Assembly (NCBI GenBank): GCA_910578255.1
Contig: CAJTQM010000002.1
Span: forward strand, 25,688 to 89,687
Reading direction: 5' to 3'
Length of the DNA stretch: 64,000 nt
From: an uncultured Oscillospiraceae bacterium
GTDB taxonomy: Bacteria > Bacillota > Clostridia > Oscillospirales > Ruminococcaceae
This document shows, one piece after another, positions 23,739 through 32,710 of this stretch. The first letter of the stretch is position 1, and each line of letters begins with the position of its first letter. A program made the translations under genes and the position numbers. The notes under the pieces were generated by a model, which saw only the letters and a list, made by a program, of their open reading frames with translations, made no database searches and was not told where the DNA came from.

Positions 23739-25517
23739 ATGATACAGTCAAGAACCCATACCTGCGGCCAGCTGCGCATAGAGCAGGTGGGCCAGACGGT
23801 GACGCTGGCGGGATTTATGGAAAACGTCCGGGAGGTTGGCGGAAGCCTGGCCTTTGTGGTCCTGCGGGATTTTTACGGCACCACCCAGCTGGTGGTGGAG
23901 GACCCGCAGCTGCTGGCGTTGGTCAAAAGCCTCAACAAAGAATCTACCTTGCAGGTAACCGGCGTTGTTCGGGAGCGTTCCAGCAAAAACCCCAAGCAGC
24001 CTACCGGCGACATCGAGGTCGCCCCCTCGAAGATTCAGGTGCTGGGCCGCTGCCGGCACAACGAACTTCCCTTTGAAATCAACCACAGCCGGGAGGCGGA
24101 CGAGATCCAGCGGCTTCGTTACCGCTATCTGGATCTGCGCAATCCGGCGGTTAAGGAAAATATTGTCCTGCGTTGCAACGTGGTGGCCGCTTTGCGCAAA
24201 GCGATGATGGACCATGACTTTTTGGAGATCACCACCCCGATTCTGACCGCATCCTCCCCCGAGGGGGCCCGGGACTATCTGGTGCCCGCCCGCAAGCATC
24301 CGGGAAAGTTTTACGCGCTGCCCCAGGCGCCGCAGCAGTTTAAACAGCTTTTGATGACCTCCGGCTTTGACCGGTATTTCCAGATCGCCCCCTGCTTTCG
24401 GGACGAGGACGCCCGGGGGGACCGCTCCCCCGGCGAATTTTATCAGCTAGACATGGAGATAGCCTTTGCCACCCAGGAGGATGTTTTCTCGGTGATTGAA
24501 GACGTGTTCCCGCCGATTTTTGCCAAATACGGCAAGTACAACATCGCTTCGAAAGCGCCTTTCCGGCGGATTGGCTTTAACGAGGCCATGGAAACCTACG
24601 GGTCGGACAAGCCGGATCTGCGCATCGACCTGACGGTACAGGACGCCACCGAACTGCTGAGCGGCTGCGGCTTTGGCCCCTTCGAGGGCAATGTGGTCAA
24701 GGCGATTGTGGTCACCGATTTTACCGGTACCCGCAAGCAGATCGACGGATTGTGCGCCGAGGTGGAGGTCCAGTCCGGCAACAAGGGGTATTGGTTCCGC
24801 TATGACGAACAGGGCGAGATCGTCGGTGGTATCGCCAAGTTTATCGCCCCCATCAAGGAACAGGTGGTCAAGGCGCTGGGTCTTGTCCCCGGCTGCTTTG
24901 TGGGGCTGACGGCGGGCAAAAAGCTGGCGGCCCAGAAGACCGCCGGCGTGTTCCGCAACAAGCTGGGCGCCTTTTGCCCCAACCATATGGACCGGGAAAA
25001 GTACGAATTCTGCTGGATTGTGGATTTCCCCATGTACGAAATCGGGGAGGAAAGCGGTCAGCTGGAATTCTGCCATAATCCCTTCTCCATGCCCTCCGGC
25101 GGTCTGGAGGTGCTGGAAAAGGCCCATCGGGGCGAGATTGACCCGCTGAGCATCACTGCGGACCAATACGATTTGGTGGTCAACGGGGTGGAACTTTCCT
25201 CCGGCGCGGTGCGAAACCACGACCCGGAGATTATGATCCGCGCCTTCCAGCTGGTGGGGCTGGGCGAGGAGGATGTCAAGGCCAAATTCCCGGCCATGTA
25301 CAATGCCTTTACCTATGGCGCGCCGCCTCATGCGGGGATTGCCCCCGGGGTGGATCGGATCGTCATGCTTTTGGCGGGCGAGGAATCCATTCGGGAGATT
25401 ATCCCCTTCCCCATGAACAAAAACGCCCAGGACGTAATGATGGACGCGCCGGGTCCGGTGAGCGAAAAGCAGCTGGAAGAGTTGCACATCAAATTAGATT
25501 TGGAGGAAAAGGCATAG
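23739..25517 (+). CDS. aspS: Aspartate--tRNA ligase
   Basis: Class IIb synthetase, 592 residues, the full bacterial length with the GAD insertion domain. The OB-fold anticodon domain (about 1-110) precedes motif 1 (DFLEITTPILTASSPEGARDY), motif 2 (FRDEDARGDRSPGEFYQLD) and motif 3 (GIAPGVDRIVMLLAGEESIRE). The flipping-loop region FYALPQAPQQFKQLLM is typical of bacterial enzymes. It is under the upstream T-box. Discriminating versus non-discriminating charging cannot be judged here. Confidence 0.97.
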   Translation: MIQSRTHTCGQLRIEQVGQTVTLAGFMENVREVGGSLAFVVLRDFYGTTQLVVEDPQLLALVKSLNKESTLQVTGVVRERSSKNPKQPTGDIEVAPSKIQVLGRCRHNELPFEINHSREADEIQRLRYRYLDLRNPAVKENIVLRCNVVAALRKAMMDHDFLEITTPILTASSPEGARDYLVPARKHPGKFYALPQAPQQFKQLLMTSGFDRYFQIAPCFRDEDARGDRSPGEFYQLDMEIAFATQEDVFSVIEDVFPPIFAKYGKYNIASKAPFRRIGFNEAMETYGSDKPDLRIDLTVQDATELLSGCGFGPFEGNVVKAIVVTDFTGTRKQIDGLCAEVEVQSGNKGYWFRYDEQGEIVGGIAKFIAPIKEQVVKALGLVPGCFVGLTAGKKLAAQKTAGVFRNKLGAFCPNHMDREKYEFCWIVDFPMYEIGEESGQLEFCHNPFSMPSGGLEVLEKAHRGEIDPLSITADQYDLVVNGVELSSGAVRNHDPEIMIRAFQLVGLGEEDVKAKFPAMYNAFTYGAPPHAGIAPGVDRIVMLLAGEESIREIIPFPMNKNAQDVMMDAPGPVSEKQLEELHIKLDLEEKA

Positions 25518-25580
25518 GTTTTTTGTAAAGAGACTTTGTTCTGCTGGCAGAAGAAAACCTTTCTTCTTTGAACCGTTTGC

Positions 25581-25609
25581 TTGACAGAGGGGAAAAACCG
25601 TGTTAGAAT
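25581..25609 (+). promoter_or_regulatory. Promoter for the MATE gene
   Basis: Consensus TTGACA (25581-25586) and TAGAAT (25604-25609), 17 bases apart. It lies upstream of the leader terminator, so transcripts must read through that hairpin. Confidence 0.75.
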
Positions 25610-25651
25610 ATGCATGGTTCATCGGAGGCGGATTATTCAAAAGAAATAACG

Positions 25652-25702
25652 AGCCGGATAAGATGGCGGGCTGAGACGCTCGCTTACTTATCCGGCTTTT
25701 TT
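25652..25702 (+). terminator. Leader terminator/attenuator upstream of the MATE gene
   Basis: An eleven-base perfect stem AGCCGGATAAG (25652-25662) / CTTATCCGGCT (25687-25697) is followed by six T. It sits between a strong promoter and the ribosome site. A small hairpin TTATT/AATAA (25633-25649) precedes it. No known riboswitch class was recognised. It may also serve to end the hisS-aspS transcript. Confidence 0.75.
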
Positions 25703-25726
25703 GTGGATAAGGGGAGGGGAAAAAAG

Positions 25727-27097
25727 ATGGAAGCGACCAGCCGCTTTACCGAAGGAAAGGTACTTTCCCCGTTGATACGTTTTGCCTTGCCGATTTTGTT
25801 CGCGATTTTTTTGCAGACCATGTATGGCGCGGTAGATATGCTGATCGTCGGACAGTTCAGCGCCGCGGGAGAGGTTTCTGCCGTGTCTACCGGCAGCTGG
25901 ATTATGCAGACAGTCACCTCCTTTATCACCGGTTTGGCTATGGGGACGACCGTTTTGCTGGGCAACCGCATCGGCGCAGGAAGGGAACGGGAGGGCGGAC
26001 TGGTAGTAGGCGCCAGCATTTTGCTGTTTTTCGCTATTGGCATGGGGCTTACGCTGGCACTGGAATTATTTGCACCGGCCCTCACTCGGGTGATGCAGGC
26101 GCCGCCGGAGGCGTTTTTCAGCACGGTCCGGTATGTTCGCATCTGTGGCGGCGGAACGCTGTGTATCATTGGGTTTAATGTACTGGGGAGCACCTTCAGG
26201 GGAATTGGAAACGCAAAGCTGCCGCTTGTTTCGGTGGCAATTGCCTGCGCGGCCAATATTGCAGGCGATCTGATTTTAGTCGGATGGATGGGAATGGGCG
26301 CGAGCGGCGCTGCGATCGCCACAGTTTTTGCCCAAGCGATCAGCGTGGTGATTTCCTTGTGGATCATCCGGCGGATGAATCTTCCTTTTTCCCTTTCTAA
26401 AAAAGAAATTCGGTGGGAGAAGAAAATCATCGGTCAGGTGCTGCGGCTTGGATTTCCCATTGCCGCTCAGGAACTGCTGGTGGGCGTTTCCTTTTTGGCT
26501 ATCACCGCCATTGTCAACGCGCTGGGGGTCATTCCTTCGGCAGGAGTTGGCGTAGCGGAAAAAATATGCGGCTTTGTGCTAATGGTTCCGTCAGCCTATA
26601 TGCAGGCCATGAGCGCCTTTGTGGCCCAAAACATGGGCGCCGCCCGTCCGGATCGGGCGAAAAAAGCCCTGGTAGGGGCTATTGGCACCTCGTTGGCAGT
26701 AGGGGTGTTTCTGGCCTATGCAGCTTTTTTCCGCGGAGAACGGTTGGCGCAGCTTTTTGCCAGGGATCCCGAGATTATCGAAGCGGCGGCCCAGTATTTG
26801 AAGGCTTACGCTATCGACTGCCTGCTGGTGTCCTTTTTATTTTGCATCATGGGATATTTTAATGGGTGCGGCAAAACGGCTTTTGTTATGATACAGGGAA
26901 TTGCCGGCGCGTTCTGCGTCCGGATTCCCGTGTCTTGGCTGATGAGCCGGGCTGATCCGGTTTCCCTTTTTCGTATTGGCATGGCGACGCCGGCCTCTAC
27001 TGTCGTGCAGCTGATTTTATGTACGGGGTATTTCTGGCTTTTGTACCGTCGGGCAAAAAAGGACGCTGCTCAGCGCGAAAACCGGCAAACAGCATGA
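25727..27097 (+). CDS. MATE family efflux transporter
   Basis: 456-residue multidrug/toxin exporter driven by H+ or Na+, with about twelve membrane helices in two related halves. Typical segments are SPLIRFALPILFAIFLQTMY at the start, VDMLIVGQFSA, TGLAMGTTVLLGNRIGAG and, in the second half, MSAFVAQNMGAARPDRAKKAL. The ATG at 25727 has a GGGGAGGGG site; the frame is open back through the leader but lacks a start signal there. Its substrate is unknown. The leader suggests ligand- or tRNA-type control, not yet identifiable. Confidence 0.92.
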   Translation: MEATSRFTEGKVLSPLIRFALPILFAIFLQTMYGAVDMLIVGQFSAAGEVSAVSTGSWIMQTVTSFITGLAMGTTVLLGNRIGAGREREGGLVVGASILLFFAIGMGLTLALELFAPALTRVMQAPPEAFFSTVRYVRICGGGTLCIIGFNVLGSTFRGIGNAKLPLVSVAIACAANIAGDLILVGWMGMGASGAAIATVFAQAISVVISLWIIRRMNLPFSLSKKEIRWEKKIIGQVLRLGFPIAAQELLVGVSFLAITAIVNALGVIPSAGVGVAEKICGFVLMVPSAYMQAMSAFVAQNMGAARPDRAKKALVGAIGTSLAVGVFLAYAAFFRGERLAQLFARDPEIIEAAAQYLKAYAIDCLLVSFLFCIMGYFNGCGKTAFVMIQGIAGAFCVRIPVSWLMSRADPVSLFRIGMATPASTVVQLILCTGYFWLLYRRAKKDAAQRENRQTA

Positions 27098-27149
27098 ACC
27101 GATTAGCCTGTCCGGAAAGAGAAGAAATATAGTGGAATTTCCTGCAATA

Positions 27150-27186
27150 AAATCCCCCTGTCGTTTAAACGACAGGGGGATTTTTG
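27150..27186. terminator. Bidirectional terminator, long perfect palindrome
   Basis: AAATCCCCCTGTCGT and its exact complement, centred on TTTAAAC, with T runs on both sides, between the convergent MATE and aminotransferase genes. Confidence 0.9.
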
Positions 27187-27283
27187 CTATAAAAAACACA
27201 GAAAGATGAACTTTGTAGAGTGTTGGCGGCACTGGTCCAAAAACAGATGAATGGGCCGGCGTTTTTTCTGAAAACAGCGGAAG

Positions 27284-28417
27284 TTACAGTGTATGCAGGA
27301 AAGCCTCCAGCCGGTCCAGGCCGGCGCTCAATTCCTCCATAGAATAGCAGTAGGATAGGCGGATATACCCCTGGGCCCCAAAGCAGGTGCCGGGCACCGC
27401 CGCCAGCTTTCCTTCCTTGATCATACGAAGACAGAAGGTTTCTGCGTCCAGCCCGTACTGCCGGATAGACGGAAACAGGTAAAAGGCGCCGTCGGGCTTT
27501 TCCACCGGCAGACCCATGCGGCAAAGGCGGTCACAGGCGTAATCCCTCCGCTGCCGGTAGGCGTTTACCATGGCCGAGGGGTCGTAGTCCAGCGCGGCGG
27601 CGCAGCCCTTTTGCAAAAAGGAGACGGCGGAAACCACCGTGTAGGAGTGCAGCTTTGCCAGCTGCTCAACTACCGGACGGTCGGCGCAAAGATAGCCAAT
27701 CCGCCAGCCGGTCATGGCATAGGGCTTGGAAAAGCTTTGGATCAGGATGATTTTGTCCCGGATGTCCTGATACCTCGAAAAGCTTTGGTAAGGCCCATAG
27801 ACCAGCTGGGCGTACACATCGTCGCACAAGACAAAAATATCCCGGTCCTTCACCGCCGCATAGACCGTTTCCAGCGTCTGTGGGGTATAAACCGCGCCGG
27901 TGGGGTTGTTGGGCGAATTGAGCAAGACGGCCTTGGTTTTGCCGCTTAGATGCCGGGAGAGATTTTCCCCGGTGATCTGAAAGCCGTCTTCGCAGGTGTC
28001 CATGGGGACATAAACCCCCTGGGACAGGGTGACCAGCGGCTTGTATAAGCCGAAGGCCGGGGTGGGAACGATGACCTCGTCGCCGGGGTTTAAAATTCCC
28101 CGCAGCGCCAGATACAGCCCTTCGGTGGCCCCGTCGGTGACAATCACCTCTTCTGGCTGGTAGGACACGCCGTTTCGCTCCCACTCAAACCGGGAGATTC
28201 GCTCTAAAAGATACCGCTCCCCCACTCCCGGCGGATAATGGGTCAGATTCTGGTCCAAAGCGGCCTTGGCCGCCTCCTTGATGGGGTCAGGGGTGGAAAA
28301 GTCCGGCTCCCCGATGGTGAGGAACAGACAGTCCGGCTCCTCCTTGGCTAAGGCGGTAAATTTTCGGATGCCGCTGGGCTGGGCGGCGCGCAGGGCCGCG
28401 TTCATCTTTTCGACCAT
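27284..28417 (-). CDS. patA: PLP aminotransferase, PatA-like (N-acetyl-diaminopimelate aminotransferase candidate)
   Basis: Class I/II pyridoxal-phosphate aminotransferase of 377 residues. It contains SGIRKFTALAKEEPDCLFLT, the nucleotide of PLP binding NSPNNPTGAVY, and the Schiff-base lysine in IQSFSKPYAMTGWRIGYL. The N-terminus closely resembles PatA of Bacillus, which makes N-acetyl-LL-2,6-diaminopimelate. Its neighbours (DapL-like deacetylase, dapF-A-B-H) support that role. The start at 28417 has AAAGGAG upstream; eleven extra in-frame residues are possible. A general aspartate aminotransferase is the alternative. Confidence 0.85.
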   Translation of the reverse strand: MVEKMNAALRAAQPSGIRKFTALAKEEPDCLFLTIGEPDFSTPDPIKEAAKAALDQNLTHYPPGVGERYLLERISRFEWERNGVSYQPEEVIVTDGATEGLYLALRGILNPGDEVIVPTPAFGLYKPLVTLSQGVYVPMDTCEDGFQITGENLSRHLSGKTKAVLLNSPNNPTGAVYTPQTLETVYAAVKDRDIFVLCDDVYAQLVYGPYQSFSRYQDIRDKIILIQSFSKPYAMTGWRIGYLCADRPVVEQLAKLHSYTVVSAVSFLQKGCAAALDYDPSAMVNAYRQRRDYACDRLCRMGLPVEKPDGAFYLFPSIRQYGLDAETFCLRMIKEGKLAAVPGTCFGAQGYIRLSYCYSMEELSAGLDRLEAFLHTL

Positions 28418-28475
28418 AGACGATTCTCCTTTGCAAAAAGGGTTTTCCACATAAGCCAGTCAGCCGGTGGAAAAA

Positions 28476-29579
28476 TTAAAGGGCCAGCAGCTTCTGGTAC
28501 AGGCGGACCCCCTGCTCCAACACCGATTCGTCAAACTGGAACCGGTCGGAATGCAGCGGCTGATCCCCGCCGGTGCCTAAAAAGAAAAACAGGCCCGGCA
28601 GCGTCTTTTGGTAAAAGGAGAAATCCTCGGCGATGAGGACCGGCTCGGCCAAAAGGGAAAACCCGTCCGGACCCAATAGCGCCGCCGCCTTGTCGTAAAG
28701 CGCCTGGTCGTTACAGACCGCAGGGCATCCGTCGTTAAAATGGACCGAGATTTTGCAGCCGGTTTCCTCCTCCAGCTGGCGGCCGATTTCGGCGGCGCGA
28801 CGGGAGAGATGCAGAAAGGTTTCATCCTGGAAGGTGCGGGTTACCCCTTCCAGTCGGGTGTGGGCGCTGACCGCGTTGCGGACGGTGCCGCTTTGCATGA
28901 GACCAAACCGAAACACCCGAAACTGTTCCGGCGGCAGTTCCGATTCGGCCATCCGGTAGGCCCGCTGCAAAAACCGGGCGCCGGCTTCCAGTGCGTCGAT
29001 CCCCTGCTGCCAGGTGGCGATGTGGGCGCTTTTGCCCTGGATTTCCACCGTGACCTCGTTGGTGCGGGCCATCATAGGGCCGGGCCGGGTGCCGACGACC
29101 CCGGCAGGCAGCGCCGGCCAAAGGTGGATGCCGAAAATATGCCGGACCGACAACTCTTCAAAAATACCGGTGCGGCAGATATCCAAAGCGCCGCCGGTGG
29201 TTTCCTCCGCCGGCTGAAACACCAGCAGGATGTTGTGGGGGAGATCCGAAAGATTTTCGTCGACCCACTGGGCGAAGGTCAAAAGCATCGCCATATGCCC
29301 GTCGTGCCCGCAGGCGTGCATTTTTCCCGGATGGGATGAGCAGAAGGAAAGGCCGGTTTTTTCCTCGATGGGCAAGGCGTCCATATCGCTGCGAAAGGCG
29401 ACGGCGTCCGGCTTTCCCGCGTCGAAAAAGGCGAGAACCGCGTCTCTGCCCGGCTCGATGATCCGGCAGCGCAGGCCGGACAGCTGGGAAAGGATGTAGG
29501 CCCGGGTCTCGGGCAGCTGGTCGCCCAGTTCCGGGATGCGATGCAGCGCGCGGCGGTGGGCGGTTAATCGGTTGAGCAT
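28476..29579 (-). CDS. dapL: M20 amidohydrolase, N-acetyldiaminopimelate deacetylase candidate
   Basis: 367-residue M20D metallopeptidase-type amidohydrolase. It has FRSDMDALPIEE, the metal motif HACGHDGHMAMLL, the catalytic pair in FQPAEETTGGA and the C-terminal ligand region EDFSFYQKTLPGLFFFLG. In the acetylase branch of lysine synthesis this family removes the acetyl group from N-acetyl-LL-diaminopimelate. The adjacent PatA-like gene and the divergent dapF-A-B-H operon with dapH make that the best call. Hippurate hydrolase or N-acyl-amino-acid hydrolase are alternatives by sequence alone. Its promoter was not clearly seen. Confidence 0.82.
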   Translation of the reverse strand: MLNRLTAHRRALHRIPELGDQLPETRAYILSQLSGLRCRIIEPGRDAVLAFFDAGKPDAVAFRSDMDALPIEEKTGLSFCSSHPGKMHACGHDGHMAMLLTFAQWVDENLSDLPHNILLVFQPAEETTGGALDICRTGIFEELSVRHIFGIHLWPALPAGVVGTRPGPMMARTNEVTVEIQGKSAHIATWQQGIDALEAGARFLQRAYRMAESELPPEQFRVFRFGLMQSGTVRNAVSAHTRLEGVTRTFQDETFLHLSRRAAEIGRQLEEETGCKISVHFNDGCPAVCNDQALYDKAAALLGPDGFSLLAEPVLIAEDFSFYQKTLPGLFFFLGTGGDQPLHSDRFQFDESVLEQGVRLYQKLLAL

Positions 29580-29741
29580 AGATGGTCTCCTCCTGTGGTT
29601 TTGTTAGGCCCATTGTACGCCGGCTTTTGACCGGATGCAAATCTTTTTTGAAAAACCGGATGGAGTTTTGCAGTTTTCCACAACACATCCTGCAAAAATA
29701 ACGTGTCCCTTTGTATAAAGCTACTATTTTTCGCCGGATAG

Positions 29742-29770
29742 TTGCTTTTTTTTGAAAAGCGTGTTATGAT
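29742..29770 (+). promoter_or_regulatory. Promoter of the dapF-A-B-H operon
   Basis: TTGCTT (29742-29747) and TATGAT (29765-29770) are spaced 17 bases apart, about 13 bases before the riboswitch begins. Confidence 0.65.
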
Positions 29771-29782
29771 GCGGACTATATT

Positions 29783-29940
29783 GATAGAGGCGCAAAAGCG
29801 ACGATCTTCCCCTGAGCCGGCGGGCGTTGAGGGGGTGGAAAAGCAATTTTGCCGAACTGGCCTTGGCAGGCGTGCCGGGCCGGTGGGCTTGCGGAGAAGA
29901 TCCGTAAGACTGTCTGCAATGAAAATGCAGGAGTGCTATC
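29783..29940 (+). promoter_or_regulatory. Lysine riboswitch (L-box)
   Basis: The aptamer opens with GATAGAGGCGC and closes with GAGTGCTATC; the ends pair as helix P1 (29783-29787 with 29936-29940). Internal landmarks GGCGTGCCGGGCC and the hairpin TGCAATGAAAATGCA match the lysine class. It precedes lysine/diaminopimelate genes and is followed by a terminator, so lysine is expected to shut the operon down. With its promoter and terminator it explains most of the gap 29580-30115. Confidence 0.92.
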
Positions 29941-29977
29941 TTTAAACTCTTTACAAATAGGCGGGTCTGGGTAAAAC

Positions 29978-30027
29978 AGGCCGGATTGTATCGGGTCGGA
30001 AGGGCGCTCCCCTTTGCCGGCCTTTTT
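29978..30027 (+). terminator. Riboswitch-controlled terminator
   Basis: Stem AGGCCGG (29978-29984) / CCGGCCT (30018-30022 region) followed by TTTTTG, just downstream of the lysine aptamer. It probably alternates with an antiterminator. Confidence 0.7.
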
Positions 30028-30115
30028 GTTTTGCCAAAAAATCGGGCGAAAGGACTCTGTCCGGCGCATACAATGGCAAAAAGGCGGCGCATTTTATCTA
30101 AGGGGAGAGTGTAAA

Positions 30116-30238
30116 ATGAAGAAGACTGATTTCCTCTTTGCACGGGGGATGATGACGGCGGGCGGCGCTTTTTGCGAAAACGCCCGGGGAAAACCCGCCG
30201 TCCGTCTTGCAAAAACAACCGAAGCGGAGAGGGGATAG
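30116..30238 (+). CDS. Possible 40-residue small protein upstream of dapF
   Basis: An ATG with a strong AAGGGGAGAG ribosome site opens a 40-codon frame starting MKKTDFLFARGMMTAGGAF and ending three bases before the dapF ATG. The product is basic, has no membrane helix and no recognised family. Its close join to dapF suggests translational coupling or a leader role. It may also be chance, because the dapF ribosome site lies in its last codons. Confidence 0.4.
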   Translation: MKKTDFLFARGMMTAGGAFCENARGKPAVRLAKTTEAERG

Positions 30239-30241
30239 AAG

Positions 30242-31057
30242 ATGCTGAAGATTACAAAATACCACGGCTGCGGCAATGACTTTATCATCCTACGGGAGGA
30301 GGACGCCGCCGGTTACCCGCTGGACCGGCTGATTCCGGCGGTCTGCGACCGGCATGCCGGCATTGGCGCCGACGGCTTCATTTTAGTGCGGACCCGGCCG
30401 CTGACCATGCTGTTTTATAACTGCGACGGGTCCCGCGCGCCCATGTGCGGCAACGGCATCCGCTGCTTCGCCAAATTTTGCCTGGACGAGGGTATTGTGG
30501 CAGAGGACCGGTTCGCGGTCGAGACGCTGGCAGGGGTCAAGACGGTGACGGTAGAAAGCCGGGAGCCGTTTTTTGCCAAAGTAGCCATGGGAAAGGCGGA
30601 TTTTTCCCCCCAGGCTGTGGGGGTGGACGCGCCGGGCCCGGTACTGGATTTTTCGGTTACGGCGCTGGGAAAAACTGTTCGGGTGGACAGCTTTTTTCTT
30701 TCCACCGTCCATACTGTCTGGTTTGTGGACGATCCGGAGGACCCGGACGCCCAGCGGCTGGCCGGCGCCATCTGCGAAAGTCCGATTTATAAGGAAAAAA
30801 CCAACGTCAACCTGGTGCGGGTGCTGGACCGGCGCACCATCCAAATGCGGACCTGGGAGCGGGGGGTCGGCATGACGCTGGCCTGCGGCACCGGAGCCTG
30901 CGCGGCGGCGCTGGACGCCTACCGGCTGGGAAAATGTGAAAACGAAGTGGAAATTTTATTGCCCAAAGGCCGTCTGACCATCCAAATCGACGAGGATGAA
31001 AGCGTATGGATGAGCGGTCCGGCCTGTCGGATTTTGAAGGGAGTATATGAAGGATGA
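30242..31057 (+). CDS. dapF: Diaminopimelate epimerase
   Basis: PLP-independent racemase converting LL- to meso-diaminopimelate, 271 residues. The two catalytic cysteines are in MCGNGIRCFAKF and LACGTGACAAAL. The start KYHGCGNDFIIL and the substrate-binding segment ERGVGMTLACG are typical. The N-terminal glycine/aspartate motif GIGADGFILV is also present. It heads the riboswitch-controlled operon and overlaps dapA by four bases (ATGA). Confidence 0.96.
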   Translation: MLKITKYHGCGNDFIILREEDAAGYPLDRLIPAVCDRHAGIGADGFILVRTRPLTMLFYNCDGSRAPMCGNGIRCFAKFCLDEGIVAEDRFAVETLAGVKTVTVESREPFFAKVAMGKADFSPQAVGVDAPGPVLDFSVTALGKTVRVDSFFLSTVHTVWFVDDPEDPDAQRLAGAICESPIYKEKTNVNLVRVLDRRTIQMRTWERGVGMTLACGTGACAAALDAYRLGKCENEVEILLPKGRLTIQIDEDESVWMSGPACRILKGVYEG

Positions 31058-31941
31058 GAAATTTACAGGGATCGATTGTGGCGCTGATCACCCCGTTTCA
31101 CCCGGATGGAACGGTGAATTTTGAACGGCTGTGCCAGCTGATCGACTGGCAGATCGAACAGGGCACCGACGGGATTTTAGTGCTGGGGACCACCGGCGAA
31201 TCCTCGACCATGAGCCATGAGGAGGACGACGCGGTCTGCCGCTTTGCCATCGACCGGGTGGCCGGGCGGGTGCCGGTGATTGCAGGCAGCGGCTCCAACT
31301 CCACCGAAACCCAGTTGGAAAAAAGCGTAAAGTACGCCAAGATGGGGGCGGACGCTCTTTTGTGCATCACCCCTTACTACATCAAGGCCAACGCCGAGGG
31401 GATGTACCGCCATTTTGCCGACGTAGCCGACGCGGTGGATGTTCCGGTGATTTTGTATAACGTGCCGGGGCGAACCGGCTGTTCCATTCCGGTGGAAACG
31501 GTGGCGCGGCTGGCCAAACACCCGAACATCTGCGGGATCAAGGAAGCCAGCGGCGACATCTCCTACGCGGTGAAGATCGCCCGGTATCTGTCCGACGATT
31601 TTTGTATGTTCTGCGGCAACGACGACATTACCCTGCCTCTTCTGTCCCTGGGGGCCAAGGGAGTTATTTCGGTTTGGGCCAACGCCATGCCCGCCGCCTG
31701 CCATCAGATGGTGTCCGACTATCTGGCGGGGTCCCGGGAGACGGCGCTGGCGGCGCAATTGCGGTATCTTGATCTGATCAACGCTTTGTTTATGGAGGTA
31801 AACCCCATTCCGGTGAAAGAGGCCATGAACCTGATGGGGCTGGATGTAGGCGGTTACCGGCTTCCCTTGTGCCCTATGAGCGAAACGCACCGGGAACAGC
31901 TGGCTCAAATCATGCGGCAGGCAGGTCTTACCGTAAAATAG
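31054..31941 (+). CDS. dapA: 4-hydroxy-tetrahydrodipicolinate synthase
   Basis: Condenses pyruvate with aspartate semialdehyde, the entry step of the diaminopimelate branch. The 295-residue TIM-barrel shows GTTGESSTMSHEE, the catalytic tyrosine in VILYNVPGRTG and the Schiff-base lysine in CGIKEASGDIS. It is cytoplasmic and presumably tetrameric like the family. It starts inside the end of dapF; dapB follows after 28 bases. Confidence 0.97.
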   Translation: MRNLQGSIVALITPFHPDGTVNFERLCQLIDWQIEQGTDGILVLGTTGESSTMSHEEDDAVCRFAIDRVAGRVPVIAGSGSNSTETQLEKSVKYAKMGADALLCITPYYIKANAEGMYRHFADVADAVDVPVILYNVPGRTGCSIPVETVARLAKHPNICGIKEASGDISYAVKIARYLSDDFCMFCGNDDITLPLLSLGAKGVISVWANAMPAACHQMVSDYLAGSRETALAAQLRYLDLINALFMEVNPIPVKEAMNLMGLDVGGYRLPLCPMSETHREQLAQIMRQAGLTVK

Positions 31942-31969
31942 GGAGAATTTCTGCAAGGAGGGCTTTTGG

Positions 31970-32710
31970 ATGAAGCTTGTGCTGACCGGCTACGGAAAAA
32001 TGGGCCGGATGATCGAAGAAGAAGCCCAAAAAAGAGGATGGGAAGTTCTGGCGGCGCTGGACGGGCCGGATCTGGGCCGTTTAGAGACGCTGCTGGGCGC
32101 GGACCTGGTCATAGACTTTTCCCATCCGGATACACTGGGGCCGCTGGAGGGATACGTCCGGCGGACCAAAACGCCGCTTTTAAGCGGCACCACCGGCTAC
32201 AGCGAGGCGCATCTGGAGCGCCTGCGGCAGCTGGGATCGGTCGTACCGGTGCTTTATTCGGCCAATTACAGCCTGGGCATCGCCCTTTTGCGGCGAATGC
32301 TGGAGCAGTTCGGTCCGGCGCTGCTGGAAAGCTTTGAGCCGGAACTGGTGGAAAAGCACCACCGGCAGAAGGCGGACGCGCCCAGCGGCACCGCGCTTTT
32401 GCTGGCCGACGCTTTAGACCCGGCGCATCAGCTGCGCCGGATTTGCGGCCGGGAGGGTTTCTGCGGTGAAAGAGGCCGGGACGAGATGGGGCTTTTCTCG
32501 GTTCGGGGCGGCACGGTGGCGGGAGAGCACACCCTGTACTTTTTCGGCCAGGACGAGACCTTAAGCCTGACCCACTCCGCCGCCAGCCGCCGGATCTTTG
32601 CGGCGGGCGCGGTGAAGGCCGCGGCGCTTTTGGTCAAACGGTCCCCGGGCTTTTACACGCTGGATGAAATTCTGTTTTCGACCTCTGAGAAAGAAAGGAC
32701 AGATTTATAA
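31970..32710 (+). CDS. dapB: 4-hydroxy-tetrahydrodipicolinate reductase
   Basis: NAD(P)H-dependent reductase forming tetrahydrodipicolinate, 246 residues. The dinucleotide loop GYGKMGRM is at the N-terminus. GTTGYSEAHLERL and the catalytic histidine/lysine stretch EKHHRQKADAPSGTALLLA identify the family. It lies between dapA and dapH; its stop overlaps the dapH start by one base (TAATG). Confidence 0.95.
   Translation: MKLVLTGYGKMGRMIEEEAQKRGWEVLAALDGPDLGRLETLLGADLVIDFSHPDTLGPLEGYVRRTKTPLLSGTTGYSEAHLERLRQLGSVVPVLYSANYSLGIALLRRMLEQFGPALLESFEPELVEKHHRQKADAPSGTALLLADALDPAHQLRRICGREGFCGERGRDEMGLFSVRGGTVAGEHTLYFFGQDETLSLTHSAASRRIFAAGAVKAAALLVKRSPGFYTLDEILFSTSEKERTDL

Noticed and set aside
25614..25649. 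Possible 11-residue arginine-rich leader peptide in the MATE leader.
   Set aside because: Its ATG falls at or before the expected transcription start and has no ribosome site.
25652..25690. CTGAGA and CCGGATAA fragments suggesting a TPP riboswitch before the MATE gene.
   Set aside because: The order and spacing are wrong for the TPP aptamer, and the segment is mostly the terminator stem.
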